The position numbers and the translations under genes were made by a program. Shown one piece after another: positions 25,086 through 33,375 of a stretch of DNA of 46,975 bases (position 1 is its first letter; each line of letters starts with the position of its first letter). The DNA comes from Chitinispirillales bacterium. GTDB lineage: Bacteria > Fibrobacterota > Chitinivibrionia > Chitinivibrionales > Chitinispirillaceae. The notes below the pieces were generated by a model. That model did not search any database and had not been told where the DNA came from. It saw only the letters and a program-made list of their open reading frames with translations. The stretch is from the NCBI GenBank assembly GCA_031281225.1, contig JAITFQ010000066.1, positions 1-46,975 on the forward strand, read 5' to 3'.

Positions 25086-25533
25086 TATTGACGATTTATT
25101 TTTTCGTTATCCATAAAATCCCATTCATTTTATTATCGTTACGACGTGAAACCAAGGCAATCCGGGTATTGCTCGGCAAGGCCCCACCGTTCATAATATA
25201 CTATAATGCGGGTCGTTAATCGTAAGTATTTTTCATTAATTTGGGGCTGGTGAGGGTATATTGAGATTATTTTGTAAATAAATTTGACTCTGCCCTTGCA
25301 CATATTGTAATTTTCATACATGAAACCTCTATTATGCCCGCACCTTTCAAAAACCGTAGAACCTATACAAGGTACAGACGGTTGCCGCCCCGCCCCAATG
25401 TGGTTCAAGGGCAGTAAGGGGCTGGAATTAACATTTGGAGGTACCCAGCATTACCGGAAGATTGTGCTGGTGTTGCGGGAAACGGGGAGGGCTATGGGGG
25501 AGATAGGGGAATCTGAAAGTGGGGGAAGTTGTA
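25086..25533. other. Gene-poor stretch between two methyltransferase genes
   Basis: No convincing gene. It holds the CATAATATACTAT motif (25192-25204) with a possible plus-strand promoter TTGCTC-17-CATAAT (25169-25197), and a GC-richer part (25320-25530) that is open in one frame but has no recognisable domain. Confidence 0.4.
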
Positions 25534-26406
25534 ATGGTGTTTATTGATGAATTAATGTCTTTTTGTATATCCGAAGAGGCGCAATATCCCGATTGCATTA
25601 TTTGCACGCATCCTTCCGAAGCTTGCAGCGGAGGTTGTCAAGCTTGTCTTGATCATGTACATTTTTTTAAACCCGACGCCGGGAAAAGAGTCGACTACGA
25701 TTGTGAAAAGTTACTGTTTTGTTATGTTCAAAAATATGGCCAACGCTATAAAAACAACATCTGTACTGCACTACAAAATATTGACCTAGATAAATATTCA
25801 TTTTTTAACATTCTTTCGATTGGTTGTGGAGCCGCACCAGACCTCATGGCTATCGAAGAGATTGTTAACGAAAAAACGGTTTTTTATGAGGGGTATGACA
25901 AAAACATTCGTTGGAAACGCATACATAATTTCATTGAGTGCTACTCAAAAAACACCGTTAACATAACAACAATATTTAGACAGGAAGACATCTTTGATGT
26001 TTTTGCCAAAAATAAGTTAGAACAAAATAGCTACAATGTAGTTGTGATCCAATATCTTATTTCCCATTTATTTAACACAGGACAGAATGACCGCATTAAT
26101 GAACTATATACAGGTCTTATAAATAATGTTGTATCCTGTTGGGATTCTCAAACTCCGTTTCTTATTATCATAAATGATATTGACACTATTCATAAAGGAC
26201 GAAATTTTTTTTGTATGCTACTCGATGTCCTTGAGGACAATGATTATAGCGGAAAAGCCACAGCATATAGTGCTCATCCTGACGGTGATCTAGGGGAAAC
26301 ACGGTGGGGTGGTAAAAAAAACAGATCCGGCAATATCGAGTATACATATAAAACTCAGCCATCGGGATTTGAAGGTGCGGGATTGTTAATAGAATTGAGG
26401 CGATAA
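25534..26406 (+). CDS. Class I SAM-dependent methyltransferase-like protein
   Basis: 290 residues from the ATG at 25534, preceded by GGGGGAAG; an upstream GTG at 25519 lies on that ribosome site and is less likely. The N-terminus is cysteine-rich (PDCIICTHPSEACSGGCQAC, a possible metal site). A Rossmann glycine-loop follows, FFNILSIGCGAAPDLMAIEE, with the acidic end of strand 2 in YEGYDKNIRW, then YNVVVIQYLISHLFNT as strand 4. It could methylate a small molecule, RNA or protein; no DNA-methyltransferase catalytic motif (PPY/PCQ) is seen. It is two bases from the DUF1848 gene, so the two probably work together. Confidence 0.6.
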   Translation: MVFIDELMSFCISEEAQYPDCIICTHPSEACSGGCQACLDHVHFFKPDAGKRVDYDCEKLLFCYVQKYGQRYKNNICTALQNIDLDKYSFFNILSIGCGAAPDLMAIEEIVNEKTVFYEGYDKNIRWKRIHNFIECYSKNTVNITTIFRQEDIFDVFAKNKLEQNSYNVVVIQYLISHLFNTGQNDRINELYTGLINNVVSCWDSQTPFLIIINDIDTIHKGRNFFCMLLDVLEDNDYSGKATAYSAHPDGDLGETRWGGKKNRSGNIEYTYKTQPSGFEGAGLLIELRR

Positions 26407-26408
26407 AA

Positions 26409-27353
26409 ATGATAATAAGTGCAAGCCGCAGAACCGACATTCCATCCTGCTACCCCGATTGGTTTTATAACCGAATCAAGGAGGGCTTTGTTCTGACGCG
26501 CAATCCCATGAGTTTTCATCAAGTCAGCAAAATTAAAATCACGCCAGACGTAGTAGATGGTATTGTATTTTGGACGAAAAACCCTGCACCTATGCTTGAT
26601 CGACTCAATGAATTAAGTAATTACAAATATTATTTTCAGTTTACAATTACACCGTATGGCAACGACGTTGAGCCGAATTTACCATTAAAAAACAAGGTAA
26701 TCATCGATACTTTCAAGCGACTGTCTGACAGGGTTGGTGCAGACAGGATTGTTTGGAGGTACGATCCCATCATGATAAACGTAAAATATACGATAGAATA
26801 TCATACACGAGCATTTGAAAAAATTGCTAAAGAATTACATAATTACACACGAAAGGTAACATTCAGTTTTATTGATGACCATTACCGTGTAGTTAAAAAT
26901 AATATTAAAGCACTAGATTTGTTGAATTTTCCGACAGAAACCCAAATCAATTTGAGCCACACTATCGCAGAAATCGCACACAGCTTTGGATTACTAATCG
27001 ACACTTGCGCTGAAAATATTGACTTACAAAAATTCGGTATTGAACATGCACGTTGCATTGACGACAAATTGTTGGAAAAGTTACTTGATTATCATTTGAG
27101 TGTTAACAAAGATAAAACACAGCGCCTTGAATGTGGGTGCATCGCAAGCATTGATATAGGGATGTATAATACCTGCCTGAATGGTTGCCGGTATTGCTAC
27201 GCTAATTATAGCCAAAAAACAGTTACAAAAAACTTTGAGAAACATAATCACTTGTCGCCACTAATATCTGGCGAGATCGGGAGCGATGACAAAATCAATG
27301 AGCGCAACGTTAAATCTTGCCGTGACATTCGACTACGGTTTGGCGAGTTTTAA
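26409..27353 (+). CDS. DUF1848-family protein (radical-SAM-like)
   Basis: 314 residues matching DUF1848 throughout: opening IISASRRTDIPSCYPDWFYN, PDVVDGIVFWTKNPAPMLDR, YYFQFTITPYGNDVEPNLP, RIVWRYDPIMINVKYTIEYH, FSFIDDHYRVV, and a C-terminal cysteine cluster ECGCIASIDIGMYNTCLNGC ending in RYCYAN. The family is thought to be related to radical-SAM or photolyase-like Fe-S proteins; function unknown. Full length. It starts 2 bp after the methyltransferase-like gene. Confidence 0.85.
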   Translation: MIISASRRTDIPSCYPDWFYNRIKEGFVLTRNPMSFHQVSKIKITPDVVDGIVFWTKNPAPMLDRLNELSNYKYYFQFTITPYGNDVEPNLPLKNKVIIDTFKRLSDRVGADRIVWRYDPIMINVKYTIEYHTRAFEKIAKELHNYTRKVTFSFIDDHYRVVKNNIKALDLLNFPTETQINLSHTIAEIAHSFGLLIDTCAENIDLQKFGIEHARCIDDKLLEKLLDYHLSVNKDKTQRLECGCIASIDIGMYNTCLNGCRYCYANYSQKTVTKNFEKHNHLSPLISGEIGSDDKINERNVKSCRDIRLRFGEF

Positions 27354-27435
27354 GATAAAGATTAAAATTTATCAGCATGAGTGATAATATGTACAGTAAA
27401 TTGTTCTCCCATCACTACCACAGATTCTACAACTA

Positions 27436-27597
27436 CTATCGCCCGATTTCCCCGCCGCAAGCCCCGCCTTGAAGCGTAACCCTCAGCAATTCCCCGCCAC
27501 CCCCCGCCTCACCCGCTCCAAATCACCGTCCGAAAGCAGCGGTATCAATTCCTGGATTTCGTCAATGCTCCTATCCCACCACTTGAACGCAAGTGAC
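27436..27597 (-). pseudogene. 3' fragment of the CatB-like acetyltransferase gene plus its downstream DNA
   Basis: This stretch nearly matches 18020-18178, covering the last ~35 codons of the intact acetyltransferase gene and about 45 bp beyond its stop, same orientation, with scattered substitutions. The similarity stops at about 27597, where IS-like sequence begins. The complementary 5' fragment lies at 5533-5590. Confidence 0.75.
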
Positions 27598-27623
27598 AAA
27601 TTACGCACATATTGTCCCTCGGT

Positions 27624-27706
27624 TCGGCAAAAGCATGGGCCGGAAAGGCAACTGTTGGGACAAGGCTTGTGCTGAATCGTTCTTTAAAACGATAAAAGTC
27701 GAATAA
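27624..27706 (+). mobile_element. IS3-family transposase (OrfB) remnant
   Basis: One frame reads [20 protein letters not shown] then KTIKVE and stops, closely resembling the conserved SMSRKGNCxDNAxxESFFxxLK segment of IS3-family transposases. The catalytic D-D parts upstream and the YNxxRxHxxL end downstream are missing, and the following ~85 bp show nothing further that I can name. Confidence 0.75.
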
Positions 27707-27869
27707 AATTACATTCGGGGATTGACTATGCGGGGCACAATTATGTATCTTTGAGAAAGGTTGCATAATGAATGTAAACGTTTAGGGGTAAAGTCCACCT
27801 TCGATCAAGGCGCCGAAAATCAACAAGCCGAAAATCACCCACTGTCTCGAATACGCCGCCCTGCGCTGC

Positions 27870-28706
27870 GTGAACGCCGCTGTGAATATTATTCCGCGGA
27901 GGGTTGGCCTCGCCTTGGGGGCGGTGGCCGGACGGGTTTTATACGCTTTGGGCGTGTATCGGAAAGTTGTTCGGAAAAATTTTGATCATGTGGGTATCTG
28001 GAAACATGGCGAAGTTCGTAAAATTACGTTACGGCTATATAGAAATATAGGGCGCTACGCGGTTGATTTTCTCCGCGGCGGCGGGCGGCTTCCGCCCTAC
28101 CGGCTGGTAGACGAGCACATCTACAACGACGCGCGCGCCGGGGGCAAGGGGATGATAATCGTTTTGGCGCACTTCGGAAACTGGGAGCTTCTCGCCGCGA
28201 TATTCGGGCGGCAAGTGGACGACCTGAACGTGGTCGCCAAGCCCATGCGCAACCCGCTCACGGAGAAGTGGCTGCTCAAAAAACGCACCGCCCTCTCGGT
28301 CGAAACGATCTACACAAAAAACGCCCTGCGCGGAATGCTCAGCGCAATCAAACGGAACGGGATTGTAGCCATGCTTATTGACCAGCATCTCGGCAAGAAC
28401 ATGGGGACGCCCACCCCGTTTTTGGGCAAAACGGCATCTACCGTGAGGACGGCGGCAGGCCTCGCGCACAAAACCGGCGCGGTCGCGCTGCCGGTGTACG
28501 CCATAATGGACAGCGACGGCTCCTATTCCATCAATTTCACCAAAACCGAACCGCCAAACTCGGATAGCGCCGACGAAGAATCAATAATCAGCGCGATCCA
28601 AGCGTTGCATAATGATATAATATCACAATGGATAATAAAACACCCCGACCACTGGTTCGGCTGGTTTCACAGGAGGTTTAAGGGATATGTCGACTACAAA
28701 TCATAA
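27870..28706 (+). CDS. Lipid A biosynthesis acyltransferase (LpxL/HtrB family), 5' end damaged
   Basis: 278 residues from the GTG at 27870. The acyltransferase motif is intact: IIVLAHFGNWELLAAIFGR (HxxxxE), then VAKPMRNPLTEKW, AMLIDQHLGKNMGTPTPFLG, and the end HPDHWFGWFHRRFKG. The enzyme adds a secondary acyl chain to lipid A at the inner membrane. The GTG has no ribosome site, and family-like residues continue upstream in frame (ITHCLEYAALRC) to about 27804 without an ATG, GTG or TTG before a stop at 27789. The original start appears to have been replaced by IS debris; expression may use a weak start, or the gene may be impaired. The 3' end overlaps the next gene by 20 bp. Confidence 0.75.
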   Translation: MNAAVNIIPRRVGLALGAVAGRVLYALGVYRKVVRKNFDHVGIWKHGEVRKITLRLYRNIGRYAVDFLRGGGRLPPYRLVDEHIYNDARAGGKGMIIVLAHFGNWELLAAIFGRQVDDLNVVAKPMRNPLTEKWLLKKRTALSVETIYTKNALRGMLSAIKRNGIVAMLIDQHLGKNMGTPTPFLGKTASTVRTAAGLAHKTGAVALPVYAIMDSDGSYSINFTKTEPPNSDSADEESIISAIQALHNDIISQWIIKHPDHWFGWFHRRFKGYVDYKS

Positions 28707-29721
28707 AGCGGTCGTGATGTTTTCCGGCGGGCTCGACAGCGTTATCGCCGTCCATCTGCTGAAGTCGCAGGGGTTAGACGTGACGGCGCTCCACTTCGTC
28801 CTCCCTTTTTACTCCGGTCTCGGGCAAACGCCCCGCGAGGCCGAGGAACACGCCCGCGCGCTCGGCGTCCCGCTGCGCGTGGAGGAGGAGGGCGCGGAGT
28901 TTATGGAGATGATCCGCGACCCCAAGTTCGGCTACGGCAAGGGCGCTAACCCCTGCATCGACTGCCGGATACACAGACTCGGCAAGGCGGCGAAAATCGC
29001 GGAGGAGGAGGGCGCGGTATGCCTCGCCACGGGCGAGGTCGCCGGCCAGCGCCCCATGTCCCAAAAGATGCCGACACTCCACAGAATAGAGAAAGCGGCG
29101 GGGCTTAGGGGGAAATTATTGCGTCCGCTATCCGCGAAACTTTTACCGCCCACAGACGTGGAACTGGCTGGGATTGTTGATAGAGAGAAACTGCTCGGCA
29201 TATCAGGAAGAAGCCGTACCGTGCAGCTTGCCTACGCGAAGCAGTACGGGCTGATACACAGCTCGCCGGCGGGCGGGTGCCTGCTTACAAATGTTGAAAC
29301 CGGCGCGCGTTTTGACGATTTGTCGGGGCACAACCCGCAATTTTCGCTGTTGGATTTCAAGCTGCTGGCCTACGGGCGGCACTTCAGGACATCGCCGGAT
29401 TATCGCGTGGTTATATCAAGAGACGCGGAGGAGACAGGGATTCTTGACAAACTTTATTCTCAGGCATCGGCGCTGCCAACCCCCGCCCCAACCGTTATAA
29501 AATTCCATCTTCGCGACGCGCTTGGCCCCGTTGCGCTTGGGATAGGCGTCCCGGGCGAGGCGGATTTGCAGTTCAGCGCGGCGGCGGTTGTCCGCTTTTC
29601 GAGGCTGCGCGACGCGGAGCGGGCAGCGGTCGTCATAACCGGCGGCGGGCTGGAGCGCGTGTTGGAAGCGGAAACCGCCGAGGAATCCGCGCTCAATAAA
29701 TATAGGGTATGCCATAGATAA
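28687..29721 (+). CDS. PP-loop ATPase, ThiI/MnmA-like sulfur transfer or tRNA-modification protein
   Basis: 344 residues. The PP-loop VVMFSGGLDSVIAVHLL (SGGxDS at 13-18) adenylates a substrate; NPCIDCRIHRLGKA supplies a CxxC (C90, C93) and SSPAGGCLLTN a further Cys, a pattern of tRNA thiolation enzymes. VCLATGEVAGQRPMSQKMPT is a typical segment of the ThiI-like family. The final 110 residues form a separate domain of unclear nature. Whether it makes 2-thiouridine, 4-thiouridine or acts on another substrate cannot be told. The ATG lies inside the acyltransferase gene with AGGAGG upstream. Confidence 0.7.
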   Translation: MSTTNHKAVVMFSGGLDSVIAVHLLKSQGLDVTALHFVLPFYSGLGQTPREAEEHARALGVPLRVEEEGAEFMEMIRDPKFGYGKGANPCIDCRIHRLGKAAKIAEEEGAVCLATGEVAGQRPMSQKMPTLHRIEKAAGLRGKLLRPLSAKLLPPTDVELAGIVDREKLLGISGRSRTVQLAYAKQYGLIHSSPAGGCLLTNVETGARFDDLSGHNPQFSLLDFKLLAYGRHFRTSPDYRVVISRDAEETGILDKLYSQASALPTPAPTVIKFHLRDALGPVALGIGVPGEADLQFSAAAVVRFSRLRDAERAAVVITGGGLERVLEAETAEESALNKYRVCHR

Positions 29722-29794
29722 AACCCACCCCTCTTGAATTTCCCCTCCCCCATATACTAAATTAATCTTAATAGAATCGGGGGATATCTTATTT

Positions 29795-30634
29795 ATGAAT
29801 TTAAAATCTGAAGCGCTCTACTTCCGCGACATCAAACGCTACCGTGTTCTTGATGAGCAGGAGGAGCGGGAGTTAATCAAACAGGTTCAGGAGGGTGACG
29901 CAGCCGCCATCGAGAAGCTCGTCACGGCGAACCTGCGTTTCGTCGTAAGCATCGCCCAGCGGTACAGAGGCCGGGGCCTCAGCTACCTTGAACTCATAAA
30001 CGAGGGCAATATCGGCCTCCTGAAGGCCGCAAAGCGCTTCAATCCGGAAAACAAGGTTAAATTCATCTCCTACGCCGTATGGTGGATCCGCCAAACCATA
30101 CAGAAAGCGCTCTTCGAACAGACCGGCACCGTGCGCATCCCACCCAACAAAATCGCCCTGCTCAACAAATTCAGGCAAACGCTGGAGCGAAAAAAGGGCG
30201 ATTACCTCGGCACAATAGAGGAAGAGGAGTTTCGGGGCCGCGAAGCCGAAATCGTCGAGGTGATGGAACGGATGCACGGGCTGTCTCTCGACGCCCCCCT
30301 GGCTGGCATGAGACAGGAGGACGACAGCGCCAAAACCCTGCAGGACGTCCTCGGCGAAGACCCCCGGCAAGACACCGAAAGCCTGCGCGAGGAACTCAAC
30401 ACCGCCCTCGACAGCGTGCTGCAGTGTGTGTCAAGCAGGGAGGAACGGATACTGCGGATGTACTACGGGCTGAACTTCGCGAAGCAGTTCACGCTGGAAG
30501 AGATAGGCCGCGAACTGAAACTGACCCGTGAGCGCGTGCGGATGATACGCGACAAGTCATTGCGGAAATTGTTGCAAAATCCGGCGTCACGCGAAGTACT
30601 CGGGCCATTTTTGGAAAGTTCTTTTTTATTGTGA
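29795..30634 (+). CDS. RpoD-like sigma-70 factor lacking region 1.1
   Basis: 279 residues. Region 1.2/2: ALYFRDIKRYRVLDEQEERE, TANLRFVVSIAQRYRGRGL, YLELINEGNIGLLKAAKRF and the promoter-melting helix KVKFISYAVWWIRQTIQKAL. Region 3 GTVRIPPNKIALLNKFRQTL; region 4 helix-turn-helix FTLEEIGRELKLTRERVRMI. Short RpoD proteins without region 1.1 serve as the main sigma in Bacteroidota-like phyla, so this may be the housekeeping sigma of this organism or a group 2 factor. GGGGGAT precedes the ATG. The last codons (FLL-stop) lie inside a dispersed repeat (30622-30671). Confidence 0.9.
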   Translation: MNLKSEALYFRDIKRYRVLDEQEERELIKQVQEGDAAAIEKLVTANLRFVVSIAQRYRGRGLSYLELINEGNIGLLKAAKRFNPENKVKFISYAVWWIRQTIQKALFEQTGTVRIPPNKIALLNKFRQTLERKKGDYLGTIEEEEFRGREAEIVEVMERMHGLSLDAPLAGMRQEDDSAKTLQDVLGEDPRQDTESLREELNTALDSVLQCVSSREERILRMYYGLNFAKQFTLEEIGRELKLTRERVRMIRDKSLRKLLQNPASREVLGPFLESSFLL

Positions 30635-30671
30635 GTATGCGGCGTATGTCACGCATTTACAAATTGGTACC
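30622..30671 (+). repeat. Dispersed intergenic repeat, copy 1
   Basis: TTTTTTATTGTGAGTATGCG followed by GCGTATGTCACGCATTTACA and AATTGGTACC. It matches copy 2 (33305-33362, minus) and copy 3 (41618-41668, plus) over about 45 bp and is followed by GC-rich, hairpin-prone sequence. The sigma-factor stop codon lies within it. Confidence 0.75.
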
Positions 30672-30711
30672 TCCCGCCGCCGCGCCCCTCGCGCGAAAAT
30701 AAAAAAAATAT

Positions 30712-30740
30712 TTGCATTTGTGATTTGCGTGAATTATATT
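30712..30740 (+). promoter_or_regulatory. Promoter-like sequence for the T6SS module
   Basis: TTGCAT (30712-30717), 17-bp spacer, TATATT (30735-30740). The leader to the first small gene is about 190 nt. The gap 30635-30932 has no other gene. Confidence 0.45.
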
Positions 30741-30802
30741 GATTGTGTGGTTATGTGTTTGTGTGACTGTATTAATGTGAAGTAACACCCTCCGGTTTCG
30801 CA

Positions 30803-30889
30803 GTATCGTCTTTTGAGATGTTTTCTACATTTACGGTATTTCCCCTATTGCCATAATCGGCAGTCTTTCTCTTGTTGTATCGTCTTTTG
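30803..30889 (+). repeat. Direct repeat GTATCGTCTTTTG in the T6SS leader
   Basis: The 13-mer occurs at 30803-30815 and 30877-30889, 74 bp apart, each followed by a related TTTTCTA-ATTT stretch. Position between promoter and first gene suggests a regulatory or structured leader element. Confidence 0.45.
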
Positions 30890-30932
30890 TGGATTTTCTA
30901 TTTGCTTAAACGATTAAGCCCAAGGAGGCCGT

Positions 30933-31106
30933 ATGTCTGATTTTGTACCCAAAAGTACCACACCCGAGGACGATAGTCCTGTCGATCAACGCGGCGATAA
31001 AAGCATTCCGCTTGACAGGCGCGATTTTCAGGAGATGGTCGATTGTGTCATGAGAATGGAGACGTTAGTGAAAAATTTGCGCAATCAATCAACAGAAACA
31101 AATTAA
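30933..31106 (+). CDS. 57-residue protein at the head of the T6SS module
   Basis: ATG at 30933 with a strong AAGGAGG site 6 nt upstream; it reads SDFVPKSTTPEDDSPVDQRG, then a helical half with DRRDFQEMVDCVMRMETLVK and NLRNQSTETN. No signal or membrane segment. The acidic disordered front and amphipathic helix would suit a small partner of TssB/TssC, but I know no family. It ends 28 bp before tssB. Confidence 0.6.
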   Translation: MSDFVPKSTTPEDDSPVDQRGDKSIPLDRRDFQEMVDCVMRMETLVKNLRNQSTETN

Positions 31107-31134
31107 CCTAAACAGTATGGAAAGGCGGTACCGT

Positions 31135-31653
31135 ATGGCAGGAAGCTTTCAAAACGAAATCCCCGCGGCGCGGATTAACCTGAAACTCGATGTCGGCAAG
31201 GGCGACGCGAACAAAAGCGTCGAATTGCCGCTAAAACTGCTCGTCATGGGGGACTTTACCCGCCGCGAAAAGACGGGCAGAATCGCGGACAGGGAGAGAA
31301 TCTCCGTGGACAAAAACAACTTTCAACAGGTAATGGCCGACTTTGGCCTGAATCTGTCGTTCACGGTGGAAAACACACTTTCAGGCGAAGGGGGGATAGC
31401 CGTGGATATCCCCGTGACCGGCATGAGTTCCTTCAAACCGGAGAGCGTAGCCTCCGCCGTCCCGTCGCTGAGCCGCCTGCTCGCGGCAAGGAACCTGCTA
31501 AAAGACCTGAAATCAAACCTGCTCGACAACCGGGAGTTCCGCAGAAGGCTCGAAGAGCTGATCAAAGACCCGGAATCAGTCCAAAATTTGCGGACGGAGT
31601 TGCAAAAAATCGTCCCTGAATTGGAGGATAAGAGCGGGTTGAAGCCGATTTAA
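31135..31653 (+). CDS. tssB: T6SS contractile sheath small subunit
   Basis: 172 residues from the ATG at 31135 (GGAAAGGCGG upstream; the frame also opens 18 bp earlier at an ATG that overlaps this site). MAGSFQNEIPAARINLKLDV and SVELPLKLLVMGDFTRRE are the hallmark TssB/VipA start, followed by RISVDKNNFQQVMADFGLNL and LSRLLAARNLLKDLKSNLLD. With TssC it forms the sheath that contracts to fire the Hcp tube. Usual length. Confidence 0.93.
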   Translation: MAGSFQNEIPAARINLKLDVGKGDANKSVELPLKLLVMGDFTRREKTGRIADRERISVDKNNFQQVMADFGLNLSFTVENTLSGEGGIAVDIPVTGMSSFKPESVASAVPSLSRLLAARNLLKDLKSNLLDNREFRRRLEELIKDPESVQNLRTELQKIVPELEDKSGLKPI

Positions 31654-31714
31654 CTTACCCTTATCGCCCGCACGAAGCGGTCATCAACAAAAAATCAAAT
31701 AAAGGAGAACAAAA

Positions 31715-33250
31715 ATGTCAGTAAAAACAGCAGTCGCGGAACCCGCGGTAGAGACAGCCGAAAAGAAACAGGCGTCAGGGCTGGAATATATATACGAAAC
31801 GATGAACATCGCCCCGCCCGAAACCGAGGTCGCGATCTCAAAGTACCGCAATCCGCAAGCGCTCGCCGAGAGTAAGGCGAACGAGAGGATAGGCGCCGCG
31901 CTCGCGTTGTTCGTCGACAGTATCATCGGCTCCGAAAGCACGATAGAAAAGATCGACAAGGCGGTTTTGGACTGCCAGATCGCGGAGCTTGACCGGCGCA
32001 TATCGCTGCAGCTCGACGAGATACTGCACGCGCCGCAGTTCCAAAAACTCGAATCTATATGGCGCAGCCTCGACTTTCTCGTCCAGAGGACGGATTTCAG
32101 GAAAAATGTCAAAATCAACATTATCGACATCTCCAAGGACGAGCTGTCGGAAGATTTTGAGGATGTCCCCGAGACAATCCAATCGGGGCTTTACAGGCAT
32201 GTCTACACGGAGGAGTACGACACGCCGGGCGGCGAGCCTTTCGCGGCGATGATTAGCGATTTTGAGTTTGACTCAAGCCCGGCGGACATCTCTTTATTGC
32301 AAGAGATTTCCAAAGTCGCGGCGGCGTGCCATTGCCCGTTTATCGGCTCGGCGACGCCGCGGTTTTTCGCTAAGGAGCAGGCTTCCGACCTGACAAAAAT
32401 AGAGGACCTGCACAACTACATGGAGCGTTCAGAATTCTTGCGCTGGAACTCATTTCGGCAGAGCGAGGACAGCCGCTACGTCGGCCTCGCGCTCCCACGT
32501 TTTTCGTTGCGCTTGCCGTACGGGCCAGACACCATGCCGGTCAAGGAGTTTGTTTACAGGGAGGGCGTGGCGGGGCCCGACAGCGGCAAATATCTGTGGG
32601 GCAGCGCGGCGTTCGCGTTTGCGTCAAATATGGTGCGCTCATTCATAGACAACGGCTGGTGCGTACAGATCCGCGGCCCCGAATCCGGCGGGAAAGTGGA
32701 AAATCTGCCGGTGCACGTGTTCAACGCCGGCAGGGGGACGGAGGTAAAAATACCGACCGAAATCCTGATCCCCGAAACGAGGGAGTTCGAGTTCGCGCAG
32801 GAGGGGTTCATCCCGCTGTCGTTTTACAAAAACAGGGACTACGCGTGCTTCTTCTCCGCGAACTCTACCCAGAAGCCGCAGGAGTTCGACAACCCCCTTG
32901 TGACCGCCAACATGCGGATAAATTCGCGGCTGCCGTACATATTCCTTATATCGCGCATCGCCCACTACCTGAAAGTGATCCAGCGTGAGAACATCGGCTC
33001 AACAAAAAGCCGCATGGTGCTGCAAGAGGAGCTGACCCGCTGGATAAAGAAGCTCGTCACCGAGATGAAAGACCCCGGCCCCGACCTGATCGCGACGCAC
33101 CCCCTCAAAGGCGCCGACGTAAACGTCGCCGAACTCGAGGACAACCCGGGATTTTTCAGAGTCGGCCTGTCCGTAATCCCCCATTTTCAAATAGAAGGGG
33201 TAGACATTAACCTATCCCTCGTATCCAAATTACCCAAAGGAAAGGAATAA
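31715..33250 (+). CDS. tssC: T6SS contractile sheath large subunit
   Basis: 511 residues, normal for TssC/VipB. Recognisable segments: IDKAVLDCQIAELDRRISLQ, APQFQKLESIWRSLDFLVQR, FAAMISDFEFDSSPADISLL, SRYVGLALPRFSLRLPYGPD, KYLWGSAAFAFASNMVRSF, and the C-terminal SRIAHYLKVIQRENIGSTKS. It interlocks with TssB in the sheath. AAAGGAG lies before the ATG; the gene follows tssB by 61 bp. No baseplate, membrane-complex or ClpV gene is present in the window, so the rest of the machine must lie elsewhere. Confidence 0.95.
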   Translation: MSVKTAVAEPAVETAEKKQASGLEYIYETMNIAPPETEVAISKYRNPQALAESKANERIGAALALFVDSIIGSESTIEKIDKAVLDCQIAELDRRISLQLDEILHAPQFQKLESIWRSLDFLVQRTDFRKNVKINIIDISKDELSEDFEDVPETIQSGLYRHVYTEEYDTPGGEPFAAMISDFEFDSSPADISLLQEISKVAAACHCPFIGSATPRFFAKEQASDLTKIEDLHNYMERSEFLRWNSFRQSEDSRYVGLALPRFSLRLPYGPDTMPVKEFVYREGVAGPDSGKYLWGSAAFAFASNMVRSFIDNGWCVQIRGPESGGKVENLPVHVFNAGRGTEVKIPTEILIPETREFEFAQEGFIPLSFYKNRDYACFFSANSTQKPQEFDNPLVTANMRINSRLPYIFLISRIAHYLKVIQRENIGSTKSRMVLQEELTRWIKKLVTEMKDPGPDLIATHPLKGADVNVAELEDNPGFFRVGLSVIPHFQIEGVDINLSLVSKLPKGKE

Positions 33251-33282
33251 TATTATGGATAAATGAAAACGTACAATCGCAG

Positions 33283-33304
33283 GGGCGACCGTCCCCGGTC
33301 GCCC
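33283..33304. repeat. REP-like hairpin between tssC and hcp
   Basis: GGGCGACCG-TCCC-CGGTCGCCC, a 9-bp perfect stem with a 4-nt loop. It resembles the hairpin after hcp and directly adjoins dispersed-repeat copy 2. Confidence 0.8.
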
Positions 33305-33362
33305 GTAAAGGTATCAATTTCTAAATGCGTGAAATGTGTCGTATACTCACAATCAAAAAAAA
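33305..33362 (-). repeat. Dispersed intergenic repeat, copy 2
   Basis: On the minus strand: TTTTTTGATTGTGAGTATAC, then GACACATTTCACGCATTTAG, AAATTGATACC, running into the hairpin at 33283-33304. It ends just before the hcp ribosome site (AAGGAG). Confidence 0.75.
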
Positions 33363-33375
33363 GGAGCAGTAAAAA

